From: an uncultured Acetatifactor sp.
GTDB lineage: Bacteria; Bacillota; Clostridia; Lachnospirales; Lachnospiraceae
Direction of reading: 5' to 3'
NCBI GenBank assembly: GCA_910577035.1
Contig: CAJTKW010000002.1
Span: forward strand, 53,698-117,697
Length of the DNA stretch: 64,000 bases
Each line of letters opens with the position of its first letter. Positions within the stretch are counted from its first letter, which is position 1. Position numbers and translations under genes: made by a program. Below the pieces are notes generated by a model, which had not been told where the DNA came from, did not search any database, and saw only the letters and a list, made by a program, of their open reading frames with translations. This document shows, piece by piece, positions 1-9,310 of this stretch.

Positions 1-126
1 GAATCTGCGGGGGTCAACTGTATTCTTCTGCCGGAGGACAAGCTGCCGGAAACGATAGCGTGTTTTGAAAGGGTGCTGGGCGTACAGGCGGAAAAGGCGG
101 GAAATTACTACTTATTTATAAGATGA
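1..126 (+). CDS. 3' end of a truncated upstream gene, product unknown
   Basis: An open frame enters the window at base 1 and ends at TGA 124-126, giving the last 41 residues of a protein. The tail contains a short hydrophilic stretch (LPEDKLPETI) and ends NYYLFIR. Too little is present to name a family; tails like this occur on large membrane proteins of polysaccharide loci, but that is a guess. The next gene starts only 10 bases downstream, so the two are very likely in one operon. Confidence 0.6.
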   Translation, partial: ESAGVNCILLPEDKLPETIACFERVLGVQAEKAGNYYLFIR

Positions 127-136
127 GGGAATTGTA

Positions 137-895
137 TTGGAGGAATTGGTTAGTATTATCGTCCCGGTCTATAATGCGGAGCGGTTCATAAAGGAGACGA
201 TGGACTGCGTTATGGCGCAGACCTGCCCCCAATGGGAGCTTTTACTGGTGGAGGATGGCAGCAGCGACAGGACGGTATCCGTGATTGAGGACTATATCAG
301 GGAAAAGGGAGAAAAAAGGATTCGGCTGATCCGCCAGCCGGAAAACCTCGGGGCGGCAAGAGCGAGAAACCGCGGCCTGAAAGAGGCATCGGGGCGCTAT
401 GTCGCCTATCTTGACGCGGATGACCTGTGGGTGCCGGAGAAACTGGAGCGAGAGCTGGCATTTATGAGAGACCGGAATGCCGCCTTTGCTTTTACCGGGT
501 ATGAGTTTGTCAATGAAGACGGAAAAAGTACGGGTAAGGTGGTACGGGTGCCGGAGACCCTGAACTATCGGCAGGCGTTGAAGAACACTACCATATTCAC
601 CACCACGGTTATGTTTGATACGGATAAGATCCACAGGGAGCTGCTGGAAATGCCGGTTATGAAAAGCGAGGATACGGCTCTTTGGTGGAAGATCCTCAGG
701 AATGGGTATACTGCCTATGGGCTGGATGAAAATCTGGTGAAATACCGCAGGGCAGGCAGGAGCCTGTCTTCCAACAAGCTGGAAGCCATAAGGCGTATCT
801 GGAATTTATACCGGAAGGCAGAGGGCATGGGTGTCGTGAGCAGTGCCTGGCATTTCTGCTTCTGGGCAGTCCGGGCGGTAAAGAGAAGAGTATAG
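137..895 (+). CDS. Family 2 glycosyltransferase
   Basis: This 252-residue protein is a GT2-type (GT-A fold) glycosyltransferase that would transfer a sugar from a nucleotide donor onto a lipid-linked intermediate at the inner face of the membrane. The N-terminus has the typical VSIIVPVYNAERFI beta-strand motif. EDGSSDRT and YLDADDLW follow, the latter carrying the DxD-type metal and nucleotide binding residues near residue 95. No membrane segment is seen. The start is TTG at 137, chosen because the family motif begins at residue 5 and GAGGG lies about 8 bases upstream. The donor and acceptor cannot be read from sequence. It is cotranscribed with the priming transferase that follows. Confidence 0.85.
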   Translation: MEELVSIIVPVYNAERFIKETMDCVMAQTCPQWELLLVEDGSSDRTVSVIEDYIREKGEKRIRLIRQPENLGAARARNRGLKEASGRYVAYLDADDLWVPEKLERELAFMRDRNAAFAFTGYEFVNEDGKSTGKVVRVPETLNYRQALKNTTIFTTTVMFDTDKIHRELLEMPVMKSEDTALWWKILRNGYTAYGLDENLVKYRRAGRSLSSNKLEAIRRIWNLYRKAEGMGVVSSAWHFCFWAVRAVKRRV

Positions 896-942
896 GTGCT
901 GCCGGAGATAAAATATGTGGAATCAAATGCGGGTGGAGGACT

Positions 943-2421
943 ATGTCTGATAAGAAAGTTACCAACGAAAAAAAAATAAGGAAACGGGAAACCTTTAAGC
1001 GTATGATTAACCTGGGACTTGTAGGGATTTGCCTTGCCCTGGAGGTATCCGTTTTCTATTATCACTGGCTGACCTATTTCCGGCTGAACCTGGTGGAAGA
1101 TCTGAGCAACCTGTGGTCAAGAGGTATGTTTGCGGAGGTAGGATTGTACACGGTGGTGCTCCTGTTTTTATCCGCTACTTACGGAAGTATCCGCCTGGGG
1201 TACCAGAAAAATGCGGAAATCGTGTTTTCCCAGGTGCTGTCTACTCTGCTGGCTAATGTAATTATTTATCTGCAGCTTTCGCTGATGGCAAGAGCGCTCT
1301 TTTCCCTGGAAGTGTTCCTGATTATGATGGTCCAGCAGGCGGCGCTGGTGATTGTCTATATCAATATAGCCAATATGATCTATAAGCATCTTTTTCCGCC
1401 GAGAAAGCTTTTTCTGATCCATGGCGACCGTCCGGTGGATGAAATCTGCAGTAAGTTTGAGCGGCGGAAGGATAAATACGTTATTACAAAAAGTATCCAT
1501 GTAAAGGAAGGATTTCAGGTGTTATGCGATAAAATCATGGAGGCTTATGAAAGCGATGAGTGCAATGCGGTGGTGCTGGGGGATATTTCTGTCGAGGAGA
1601 GGGGGCCGCTGTTGAAATTTTGTTACGGACGCTCTATCCGCGTATATCTGATGCCAAAAATCACGGACGTTATTCTTATGGGAGCTGAAGAACTCCATGT
1701 GTTTGACAGCCCCATGCTGCTGACCAGGGAGTACAGCCTTACCATGGAGCAGCGCTTTTTTAAGAGAGTGATAGATATTGTGTGTTCTCTGATCCTGTTG
1801 GTCATTGCTTCGCCCTTCATGCTGATTACTGCCATTGCCGTCAAACTGTATGACGGCGGGCCGGTTTTGTATAAGCAGGTAAGGTGCACTTTGAACCAGC
1901 GGGAATTTTATATCTTAAAATTCCGCAGCATGAGAACGGATGCCGAGAGGGATGGCGTGGCCAGGCTGGCGCAGAAAAACGATGACCGCATTACTCCTGT
2001 GGGCAGGATTATCAGGAAGTGCAGGATCGATGAGCTGCCACAGCTGTTCAACATTCTGAAGGGCGATATGTCATTCATCGGTCCCAGGCCGGAGAGGCCT
2101 GAAATTATATCCCAGTATCTTGAAGTGATGCCGGAATTTGTATTCCGGATGAAGGTAAAGGCCGGACTTGCGGGATTTGCCCAGGTATACGGAAAGTATA
2201 ACACCAATCCTTACGACAAGCTGAAGCTGGATCTGACCTATATTGAGAATTATTCTACCTGGCTGGACTTAAAGCTGATGATGCTGACCTTGAAGGTCCT
2301 GTTCTGGCCGGACAGCACAGAAGGAGTGGAGGCAGAACAGATCACCGCCCTGCGGGAGGAAAAGCAACGTAAGGAGATGGTCTCCCCGGAGCAAATCTCT
2401 CCGGAGCAGGAACCGCAGTAA
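943..2421 (+). CDS. Priming sugar-phosphate transferase (polyprenyl glycosylphosphotransferase)
   Basis: This 492-residue membrane protein starts repeat-unit synthesis by moving a sugar-1-phosphate from a UDP-sugar to undecaprenyl phosphate. Hydrophobic segments lie near residues 22-42, 65-80, 95-118 and 122-145. They are followed by a soluble CoA-binding-like domain and, from about residue 267, the bacterial sugar transferase domain. That domain has one hydrophobic helix, then YKQVR, KFRSM, DELPQLFNILKG and IGPRPERPE. The length and layout match the WbaP/EpsL-type family. ATG 943 follows GTGGAGGACT. This is the priming enzyme of the first polysaccharide operon; a second, shorter one is at 24325. 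Which sugar is used is not known. Confidence 0.9.
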   Translation: MSDKKVTNEKKIRKRETFKRMINLGLVGICLALEVSVFYYHWLTYFRLNLVEDLSNLWSRGMFAEVGLYTVVLLFLSATYGSIRLGYQKNAEIVFSQVLSTLLANVIIYLQLSLMARALFSLEVFLIMMVQQAALVIVYINIANMIYKHLFPPRKLFLIHGDRPVDEICSKFERRKDKYVITKSIHVKEGFQVLCDKIMEAYESDECNAVVLGDISVEERGPLLKFCYGRSIRVYLMPKITDVILMGAEELHVFDSPMLLTREYSLTMEQRFFKRVIDIVCSLILLVIASPFMLITAIAVKLYDGGPVLYKQVRCTLNQREFYILKFRSMRTDAERDGVARLAQKNDDRITPVGRIIRKCRIDELPQLFNILKGDMSFIGPRPERPEIISQYLEVMPEFVFRMKVKAGLAGFAQVYGKYNTNPYDKLKLDLTYIENYSTWLDLKLMMLTLKVLFWPDSTEGVEAEQITALREEKQRKEMVSPEQISPEQEPQ

Positions 2422-2424
2422 AGA

Positions 2425-3519
2425 ATGGAGAGAGTTATGTGGGAAGCATGTTACGGGAAAGAACCCTTTGATTTACGGCTGACAGTGCTGAGGATGATAC
2501 GGCAGTGGAAAACGCTGCTGTTGATTACCCTGGCGGGGTCTCTGATTTTCGGCGGAATCTATTATCTGGGGAATACCCTGCTGCGGGGAAGAAGGGAATA
2601 TGCGGCCGGATCCGTTTACCGGGTGGATTATGGCGTTGACGATGTGGACGCAAATGCCGTCATGATTAATTCCTATACGTGGAATACCTATATGCACACC
2701 GAAGAGTTCCTGGACATGGTCCGGAGCCGGCTGGCCGGGAGCGGCATGGAGGAAATAAGTGACCAAGAGCTGGGAGGATATATTCAGGGAGAGATAGAGT
2801 CCGACTGGCGTGTACCCTCTACCGGAGTGATAACCGAAGACCGGAACAAAAGCACAGTTATTGCCCGGGCAGTGGAGGAAGCGGTGATACAGGATTTTGT
2901 CCTGGGGATCAGTGAGATTAAGGCCATCCGTGTACTGGATCATGCCGGGGAAGCCCAGGAGATCCTTCCGGATCTGCGTATCGGCAGGGCTTTTACACTG
3001 GGAGCGGTGCTGGCGGCCTTTTTTGGGCTGGTCATCCTGCTTCTGAAGGAGCTGGGAGAGGATAATATCTGGCTGCCGGCTGCCATTCGCCGCAGATATG
3101 GAGTGAAGGTTGCAGGAACCTTAAATAGCAGGGAACTAAAAGAAAACATATGTTATTTGTTTGCGGGGGCAGACCATCCCGTTGTCTGCAGTGTGCAGGA
3201 GAACTGTGATCCTGCAGAAACGGCGGAGGCCATACGGAGGCTTTGTGGGGGGACGGCTGCCGGAGAAGCGGACTGGCAGTCACTGCCTTCCCCGCTGGCG
3301 TGCCCGGAAGCGGCAGAAAAGCTCAGGGCAGCGGACGGGATTCTGCTGGCGGTCAGGGCAGGAGCCCATGGAGGAAAGCAGCTGGAATATACGTTGGATT
3401 TCCTGGCACAGCAGGATTGTAAGGTAACGGCAGTTATTTTATTGGACGCAGACGAAGTCCTGCTTCGACTGTATTATGGCTTTCAAAAAACGGATGGAAG
3501 GGCATGGGTAGAAGAGTGA
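2425..3519 (+). CDS. Wzz-like polysaccharide co-polymerase with degenerate kinase-like tail
   Basis: This 364-residue protein probably controls chain length or export. It has a transmembrane helix near residues 31-51, an extracytoplasmic region with Wzz-like features, a second helix near 187-207, and a cytoplasmic tail of about 150 residues. The tail resembles a bacterial tyrosine kinase fold (an ILLAVRAGAHGG segment and a terminal DADEVLLRLYYG) but shows no Walker A motif and no Tyr-rich end. It is therefore probably a pseudokinase or partner domain. It begins 3 bases after the priming transferase ends and overlaps the next gene by 16 bases. An unlinked protein with the same layout is encoded at 51463-52914 on the other strand. 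Confidence 0.75.
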   Translation: MERVMWEACYGKEPFDLRLTVLRMIRQWKTLLLITLAGSLIFGGIYYLGNTLLRGRREYAAGSVYRVDYGVDDVDANAVMINSYTWNTYMHTEEFLDMVRSRLAGSGMEEISDQELGGYIQGEIESDWRVPSTGVITEDRNKSTVIARAVEEAVIQDFVLGISEIKAIRVLDHAGEAQEILPDLRIGRAFTLGAVLAAFFGLVILLLKELGEDNIWLPAAIRRRYGVKVAGTLNSRELKENICYLFAGADHPVVCSVQENCDPAETAEAIRRLCGGTAAGEADWQSLPSPLACPEAAEKLRAADGILLAVRAGAHGGKQLEYTLDFLAQQDCKVTAVILLDADEVLLRLYYGFQKTDGRAWVEE

Positions 3520-4292
3520 AGGTTCAGGTGCTTGCGTCGGTGATGAATCAGACCGCCAGGGGGATTGCGGAAAAAATGCACCTTGATTCTGATGCTGTCG
3601 TGATCAACCAGTGCGACAGGTTCGGATATGAGGAACTGGAATATAAGGGGCATAGCGTGCGCTTCTTCTCCTTTCCCGACAGAGGGGTGGGAAGAAGCCG
3701 CAACGAAGCGATTCTGAGAGCGGAGGGAGATATTTGCCTGTTTGCCGACGAGGACATTGTTTATGAGGCGGGATACGCTCAGGCTATTGAGAAAGAATTT
3801 GAGAATCAACCCCAGGCAGATATGATTCTTTTTAACATAGAGATAGACCAGTCCCGGCGTACCTACCATATCACTCGGCGAAAGCGGGTGCACTGGTACA
3901 ATTGCGGCAGATATGGGGCAGTGAGCTTTGCCGTGAAGGGGGAGAGCCTGCTTGCCTCCGGTGTAAGCTTTCATCTGTTGTTTGGCGGCGGCGCAAGATA
4001 CAGCAACGGAGAAGACAGTCTCTTTTTAAAGGAGTTTATCAGGAAGGGCTACCGGGTTTGTACTGCCCCGGTTACCATCGGACGGGAGGAAGCCGGAGAG
4101 TCCACCTGGTTTTCGGGATACAATGAAAAGTTCTTTCATGACAGGGGAGTGCTCTACAAATATCTGTATGGCCGCCTGGGCCGGGCAATGGCTCTGCGCT
4201 ACCTTCTGGCCCACAGAGAAAAGCTTTGTGGGGAGGCCGGTATCGGACAGGCTTACCGCTGGATGAGGGACGGAATCAAAAGTGTGCGCTGA
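3504..4292 (+). CDS. GT2-like glycosyltransferase
   Basis: The 262-residue product looks like a GT-A family transferase of diverged type. It has a Rossmann-like N-terminus (VQVLASVMNQT), GVGRSRNEAI, and CLFADEDIVYE near residue 75, which supplies acidic metal-binding residues. A GNGEDS-like motif appears as YSNGEDSLFLKE near 168. No transmembrane helix is visible. The gene overlaps the end of the co-polymerase gene by 16 bases, with ATG 3504 inside it, which points to translational coupling. The first methionine is adopted because the fold starts within ten residues. Donor and acceptor are unknown. Confidence 0.75.
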   Translation: MGRRVKVQVLASVMNQTARGIAEKMHLDSDAVVINQCDRFGYEELEYKGHSVRFFSFPDRGVGRSRNEAILRAEGDICLFADEDIVYEAGYAQAIEKEFENQPQADMILFNIEIDQSRRTYHITRRKRVHWYNCGRYGAVSFAVKGESLLASGVSFHLLFGGGARYSNGEDSLFLKEFIRKGYRVCTAPVTIGREEAGESTWFSGYNEKFFHDRGVLYKYLYGRLGRAMALRYLLAHREKLCGEAGIGQAYRWMRDGIKSVR

Positions 4293-4354
4293 CGCTGTCA
4301 GGCCCGGGATTTCCCCGAATGGAAATGCCTTAAAGAGGTGGAATGTGAGGAAAG

Positions 4355-5521
4355 ATGGAAAGCAGTGTTCTGGTATACATTTTTTTAACAATTACGGTTG
4401 TTATTCTTGGGCTGTTTGTAAGGAACCGGGAATATACGGTTTCGGCAGCCCGGGGCGGAGAGAAGCCCGGGATGTCTTCAAAGGGCATTATGCTGTCTCC
4501 GTGCAGCCGGCAGAAGGCGCGGAACAGGGTTGCCGCCTTTGGGGTGTACTGCCTGCTGGCGGGGGTATCCGCCTGCAGGATTGCGGTGGGCAACGATTAC
4601 TGGGTGTATACTGCGAACTTCAGCCTGATTTCCCAGGAACGGCACGTTTCCTCGGAGATAGGCTTTAATTCTGTTGTCAGGTTTTTTCAGATGCTGTTTC
4701 CGGAGGGAAAGATACAGTATGTTGCCATTTTTGCATTTTTCTCGCTGACAACCGTGTTCTTTTTTGTAAAGGCCTTGTGTGACCAGGGCGGCCGCTTTGC
4801 TTTTTCCCTGTTTCTGCTGCTGACGGGGGGCTATTATTTCAATAGCCTGAATTCCGTGCGCTATTATTTTGCCCTGGCGCTGGCACTGTTTTCCATGAAG
4901 TATGTGCTGCGAAAAGAGTATGGAAAGTTTTTTCTCTGCGTTATGGCGGGAATGCTGATTCACAAGTCCGTACTTCTCACGGTGCCGGTTTATCTGCTGG
5001 CCCGCTTTCTGGCGGGGAAAAAGATCAGGCGCTGGTTCTGGATTCTGGGCAGCGTCTTTCTGGGCAGCCTGGTATTCTGTCAGGATCTGTACCGGGAGCT
5101 GATCTTTTACTTTTATCCTTTTTACCGGGATTCCGTATTTGATAACGGGCGTATTTCCTGGGTAAACCTGTTGAAGTGTATTTGTGTACTGCTGCTGTGT
5201 GTGATTTGTTACAGGAGGAGTCTCAGTGATCCCGAAAAGCATGTGGCAGACCGTTTCTATTTCTTCCTGAATTTGTTCGGATTGATTGTGTATTGCTGCG
5301 GCTCTTTTATACCGGAGACTTCCAGGGTGGGATATTATATGATTATTTCCCAGGTATTTCTCCTGCCGGACCTTCTGGCAGAGATGGAGAACGGGTGGCT
5401 GCGCAGGCTTTGCCAGGGCGGAGTGCTGGCAGCCTTTACGGTGTATTTCGCATTCCAGTTGAAGGGGATGTATGCCACGGACATCAGGCTTCTGCCATAT
5501 TTAAACTGGATATTTCATTAA
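4355..5521 (+). CDS. EpsG-family polysaccharide polymerase (Wzy-like)
   Basis: This 388-residue integral membrane protein has about ten hydrophobic segments. It carries the EpsG-type signature region GNDYWVYTANF followed by EIGFNSVVRFFQMLF. Later come the conserved SVRYYFALALALFSMKYVLR and IHKSVLLTVPVYLLAR stretches near residues 165-220. Proteins of this family polymerise lipid-linked repeat units at the outer face of the membrane. The start ATG 4355 sits 62 bases after the preceding gene and follows GAGGAAAG. A second candidate polymerase or ligase (9311) is in the same operon, so the division of labour between them is not certain. Confidence 0.8.
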   Translation: MESSVLVYIFLTITVVILGLFVRNREYTVSAARGGEKPGMSSKGIMLSPCSRQKARNRVAAFGVYCLLAGVSACRIAVGNDYWVYTANFSLISQERHVSSEIGFNSVVRFFQMLFPEGKIQYVAIFAFFSLTTVFFFVKALCDQGGRFAFSLFLLLTGGYYFNSLNSVRYYFALALALFSMKYVLRKEYGKFFLCVMAGMLIHKSVLLTVPVYLLARFLAGKKIRRWFWILGSVFLGSLVFCQDLYRELIFYFYPFYRDSVFDNGRISWVNLLKCICVLLLCVICYRRSLSDPEKHVADRFYFFLNLFGLIVYCCGSFIPETSRVGYYMIISQVFLLPDLLAEMENGWLRRLCQGGVLAAFTVYFAFQLKGMYATDIRLLPYLNWIFH

Positions 5522-5533
5522 CGGGGAGGGAGT

Positions 5534-6880
5534 ATGAAAGTATTATGGCTGTGTAACCTGATGATGCCGATGATTGCGGAGCAGCTGAAGCTGGAGGCCT
5601 CCAATAAGGAGGGATGGCTTTCCGGACTTGCATCTGCAATTCTGGAGAAGAACGGCGAAAACGGAATCGAGCTGTCGGTGGCTTTTCCTGCGCCCGGTAA
5701 CCTGGTATCCGAAGGGCATGACGTCTGTATGCACACGATTACTGTCCGGGGGAGCAGAATAACCTGCTATGGTTTCAGGGAGGACGTGTCCAGGCCGGAG
5801 CATTATGAGAAGGATCTGGAGGAGAGATTAAGGAAGATTGTGGATTCTGCCGGGCCGGACCTGGTACACTGTTTTGGCACCGAATATCCTCATACCCTTG
5901 CCATGTGCAGAATATTTCCCCGGAAAGAAAGGCTGCTGGTCAGCGTGCAGGGACTTTGTACCGCAATTGCCGACAGCTATTTTGCGGGTATGCCGGAAAA
6001 GGCGGTCCGTTCCGTCACCCTGCGGGACCGTCTGCGGAAGGACAGCATACGGGAACAGCAGCGGAAATTTGTAATGCGTGGCAGAACCGAGGTCGAGGCA
6101 GTCAGGCTGGCGGGAAATATAGCGGGCAGGACGGAATGGGATCGTGCTTATATAAAGGAGTGGAATCCGGGAGCCAACTATTATAATCTGAATGAGACAC
6201 TGCGGGAGAATTTTTACGGGGCGGTGTGGAGGGAGGAAGACTGTATTCCCCATTCCATATTTATCAGCCAGGGAGATTACCCCATCAAGGGATTCCACTA
6301 TATGCTGCAGGCCATGCCGGAGATCCTGGAGGCATTTCCGGATACAAAGCTGTATGTGGCGGGAAACAGCCTGATTAGCTGTAGTACACTGAAGGATAGG
6401 CTGAAGCGGTCGGGATACGGGAAATATCTGAAGAAGCTGATTGACGGGAACGGTCTGCAGGACAGGGTCATCATGCTGGGAAGGCTGGACGGGGAACAGA
6501 TGAAAGAACGATATTTAATGAGTCATCTGTTTGTCTGTTGTTCCGCTATAGAGAATTCGCCCAACTCTCTGGGAGAGGCGATGCTTCTGGGTATGCCCTG
6601 TGTCGCTGCGGATGTGGGGGGGATTCCCAGCCTCTTTACCGGCGGGGAGGATGGTATGATGTACCGGGGCTTCCGAACCGGGTTAAATAACGACAGTAAT
6701 CTGGAAGCCATCTCAGGAAGACTTGCAAAATCGGTAATTGAAATCTGGAAAAGCCGGGATAAGCTGGATTATTTTTCCAAAAATGCAAGAAAGCATGCAG
6801 AAAAAAACCATAACCGGGAGCGAAATTACGCGAAAATGACAGAAATCTATACAAAAATGGCGACGGAATCGAGGGAATAA
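5534..6880 (+). CDS. GT4-family glycosyltransferase
   Basis: The 448-residue protein has the two-domain GT-B layout. An N-terminal acceptor domain begins MKVLWLCNLMMP, and the C-terminal donor domain contains FISQGDYPIKGFHYML and VIMLGRLDGEQM. The E-x7-E motif of GT4 retaining transferases is ENSPNSLGE, followed by GMPCVAADVGGI. There is no membrane segment, so it is a cytoplasmic or peripheral membrane enzyme. It starts 12 bases after the polymerase gene behind GGGGAGGGAGT and ends 3 bases before the next transferase start. The sugar is unknown. Confidence 0.85.
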   Translation: MKVLWLCNLMMPMIAEQLKLEASNKEGWLSGLASAILEKNGENGIELSVAFPAPGNLVSEGHDVCMHTITVRGSRITCYGFREDVSRPEHYEKDLEERLRKIVDSAGPDLVHCFGTEYPHTLAMCRIFPRKERLLVSVQGLCTAIADSYFAGMPEKAVRSVTLRDRLRKDSIREQQRKFVMRGRTEVEAVRLAGNIAGRTEWDRAYIKEWNPGANYYNLNETLRENFYGAVWREEDCIPHSIFISQGDYPIKGFHYMLQAMPEILEAFPDTKLYVAGNSLISCSTLKDRLKRSGYGKYLKKLIDGNGLQDRVIMLGRLDGEQMKERYLMSHLFVCCSAIENSPNSLGEAMLLGMPCVAADVGGIPSLFTGGEDGMMYRGFRTGLNNDSNLEAISGRLAKSVIEIWKSRDKLDYFSKNARKHAEKNHNRERNYAKMTEIYTKMATESRE

Positions 6881-6883
6881 AAT

Positions 6884-8212
6884 TTGAATACGAGCGTTAT
6901 TGATAATCCTTTTTTTGTATTTGTATCCAATTATCTCAATCATCACCAGATTCCGTTCTGTAATGCCATGTATAAGCTATGCGGAGGCAGCTTTGCGTTC
7001 GTGCAGACAGAGCCGGTGGAAGAAGAAAGAATTCGGATGGGCTGGGATGATAAGGTCCGGCAGCCCTATCTGAAACTGTATTATCGGGAGGCAGAGGAAT
7101 GTGCTGCACTGATTGCCGGGGCGGGAATTGTCATGTTCGGCGGATGTGACGACGAAAGCTATATTGTAAAGCGGCTGGAGGAAGGGAAACCGGTGATCCG
7201 CTGCAGTGAGCGTCTGTACAAAACAGGCCAGTGGAGGGCCGTATCGCCCAGGGGCCTGCGGAAAAAGTACCACGATCATACAAGATACCGGAAAGCCCCG
7301 GTGTATCTTCTCTGTGCCGGCGCCTATGTGCCTTCGGACTTTTCCATTGTAAGGGCTTATCCGAAAAAGATGTACTGCTGGGGGTATTTCCCTGAGACGA
7401 AGCGATATGACCTTGACAGGCTGATGGCGGAAAAGGGCTGGCGGGAGGAATACCGGAGGGGTATCGGAGAGGCGGCAGGACGGAAGGACACTGAAGAAGC
7501 AGGCCGGGTGGAAACCGGCGGCAGGAAGGGCAGAATTCCGTATATACTCTGGGCGGCAAGGATGATTGACTGGAAGCATCCCGAGCTGGCACTGGAAGCT
7601 GCCAGGTATCTGAAATCCAGAGGGCTTTCCTTCCATATGGACATGATCGGAGGCGGTGAGCTGGAAGAGAGGGTGCGGGCTCTGCGGACAGAGTATGGCC
7701 TGGAAGAAGAGGTGGGACTACCGGGGTTTATGCCTCCGGCACGGGTCAGGGAAACCATGGAGCGGGCGGATATTTTCCTGTTTACCAGCGACAGGCAGGA
7801 GGGCTGGGGAGCGGTGGCGAATGAGGCCATGAACAGCGGCTGCGCCCTGATTGCCGGCCATATGATCGGTGCGGTGCCTTATTTGATAGAAGATGGGGAA
7901 AACGGCCTGGTCTATCGGGACGGAGACCGGGAGGAATTATTCGGATTGGCGGAAAAGCTGGTGAAAAGCCGGGAGCTTTGTGACAGGCTGGGCAGGAACG
8001 CATACAGGCAGATCACCGAGGTCTGGAACGCAGAAAATGCAGCCGGCGCCCTGTGGGAGCTTTGCGGGAGGCTGGGACTGATAAAGGAGCGGAAGCCCGG
8101 GAAAACGGCGGCCGGGGCAGAAATTGCAGGCGGGTTTATACCCTGTGCGCCGGCGCCCGTAATCCCGGAGCGAAAGATGTATGCCCTGCTGAAGAAGGAG
8201 AAGAAACGGTGA
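6884..8212 (+). CDS. GT4-family glycosyltransferase
   Basis: The 442-residue product is a GT-B fold retaining glycosyltransferase. The N-terminal half starts FFVFVSNYLNHHQIPFCNAM, a form common in GT4 enzymes. The donor domain has ILWAARMIDWKHPELALEAA, then DRQEGWGAVANEAMNSG, which carries the E-x7-E motif, and a GAVPYLIEDGENG tail. It begins with TTG at 6884, three bases after the previous stop, with GAGGGAATAA upstream. A charged, low-complexity insert (about residues 195-215) separates the halves. The last 50 residues are Ala/Gly/Pro rich and probably unstructured. The stop overlaps the GTG start of the next gene. Confidence 0.8.
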   Translation: MNTSVIDNPFFVFVSNYLNHHQIPFCNAMYKLCGGSFAFVQTEPVEEERIRMGWDDKVRQPYLKLYYREAEECAALIAGAGIVMFGGCDDESYIVKRLEEGKPVIRCSERLYKTGQWRAVSPRGLRKKYHDHTRYRKAPVYLLCAGAYVPSDFSIVRAYPKKMYCWGYFPETKRYDLDRLMAEKGWREEYRRGIGEAAGRKDTEEAGRVETGGRKGRIPYILWAARMIDWKHPELALEAARYLKSRGLSFHMDMIGGGELEERVRALRTEYGLEEEVGLPGFMPPARVRETMERADIFLFTSDRQEGWGAVANEAMNSGCALIAGHMIGAVPYLIEDGENGLVYRDGDREELFGLAEKLVKSRELCDRLGRNAYRQITEVWNAENAAGALWELCGRLGLIKERKPGKTAAGAEIAGGFIPCAPAPVIPERKMYALLKKEKKR

Positions 8213-9234
8213 TCAGTGTTATTGTACCGGTATATAATACAAAAAAATATTTGCGGCGCTGCGTAAATTCCCTGTTGCAACAGACCTTTCAGGATCTGGA
8301 AATTATTCTGGTGGACGACGGTTCAACGGACGGCAGCGGGGAGCTTTGTGACAGCTATGCCGCCAGGTATGAGAGGATCCGGGTGCTTCATAAGGAAAAC
8401 GGCGGCTCTTCTTCGGCGAGGAACCTGGGCCTGGACAATGCCAGGGGAGATTATGTCGGCTTTGTGGACAGCGACGACTATGCAGACCCGGATATGTATG
8501 AGCGGCTCTATGCCGGGATTCGGGGGTATGGGGTGAAAGCCGCACAGATTGGCAGGGACGAAATTGACCCGGAGGGCAATGCGCTGCCGGACATATGTAT
8601 CCCGCCGGAGCATAGTGAAATTCTCCTGCCGGATAAATTTATGGAAGAGCTTCTGCTGCATCGGGGGGACTGCTCTTTTTGTACAAAGCTGATTGCCCGC
8701 GGCCTGTTTTCTGACGGAAAGACCGGAAGTATGGATGGAGAAAGGGAAAACGGGGAAGAATATCGGTTTCCGGTGGGTATCCTCAACGAGGATTTCCATC
8801 TGCTGATCCGCATGCTGGACCGGATCGGGCCTATAGTGTCCCTGCCGGGCCATGCTTACCACGTATTTTACAGACTGGGCAGCAATTCCAGAAAGGAGAG
8901 CCGGGAGAACTTCTCGAGGGTGTTTGCAGATTGTGTGGATAATGCGGATCTGGCGGCGGGGATTGTCGCGGGGAAATATCCCCGGCTTGAGGAAACCGCC
9001 TTCCGCTTCGGGATCTTCCAGAGACTGGAGTACCTGCTGCATATCCCCGTGGGGCAGATGAACAGGGAAAATGGGGAATATCGGGATATTGTGCAATATC
9101 TCAGGAAAAACTGGTTTCATGCCATGAAAAATCCCCTGCTGACGGGAAAGAATAAACTTTATCATACGCTCTTTGCCCTGGCACCCCGGGGGGTCAGGAA
9201 GCTGCACCGAAGTCTTAAGAAGTGCATTGGTTGA
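8209..9234 (+). CDS. Family 2 glycosyltransferase
   Basis: A 341-residue GT2 transferase. I start it at GTG 8209, which overlaps the previous stop as GTGA and sits 8 bases after GAAGGAG. An upstream ATG in the same frame at 8053 would add 52 residues with no family resemblance. The protein begins with the canonical ISVIVPVYNTKKYLRRCVNS, then LVDDGSTDGSGELCDSY and FVDSDDYADPDMYERLY, which carries the metal-binding DxD near residue 92. It is a typical exopolysaccharide transferase of the EpsJ type. It lies in the first operon between a GT4 gene and an O-antigen-ligase-like gene; specificity is unknown. Confidence 0.85.
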   Translation: MISVIVPVYNTKKYLRRCVNSLLQQTFQDLEIILVDDGSTDGSGELCDSYAARYERIRVLHKENGGSSSARNLGLDNARGDYVGFVDSDDYADPDMYERLYAGIRGYGVKAAQIGRDEIDPEGNALPDICIPPEHSEILLPDKFMEELLLHRGDCSFCTKLIARGLFSDGKTGSMDGERENGEEYRFPVGILNEDFHLLIRMLDRIGPIVSLPGHAYHVFYRLGSNSRKESRENFSRVFADCVDNADLAAGIVAGKYPRLEETAFRFGIFQRLEYLLHIPVGQMNRENGEYRDIVQYLRKNWFHAMKNPLLTGKNKLYHTLFALAPRGVRKLHRSLKKCIG

Positions 9235-9310
9235 CTTTGGCAGAATCATGGGTTATGATAGTAACGGTGTCATTTACGCCCGGAAGGAATACGAAGCAGA
9301 AGGTATCCGA

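Noticed and set aside
8053..8208. 52-residue N-terminal extension of the GT2 gene
   Set aside because: The extension overlaps the end of the preceding GT4 gene and has no family resemblance; GTG 8209 with GTGA overlap and a GAAGGAG site fits better.
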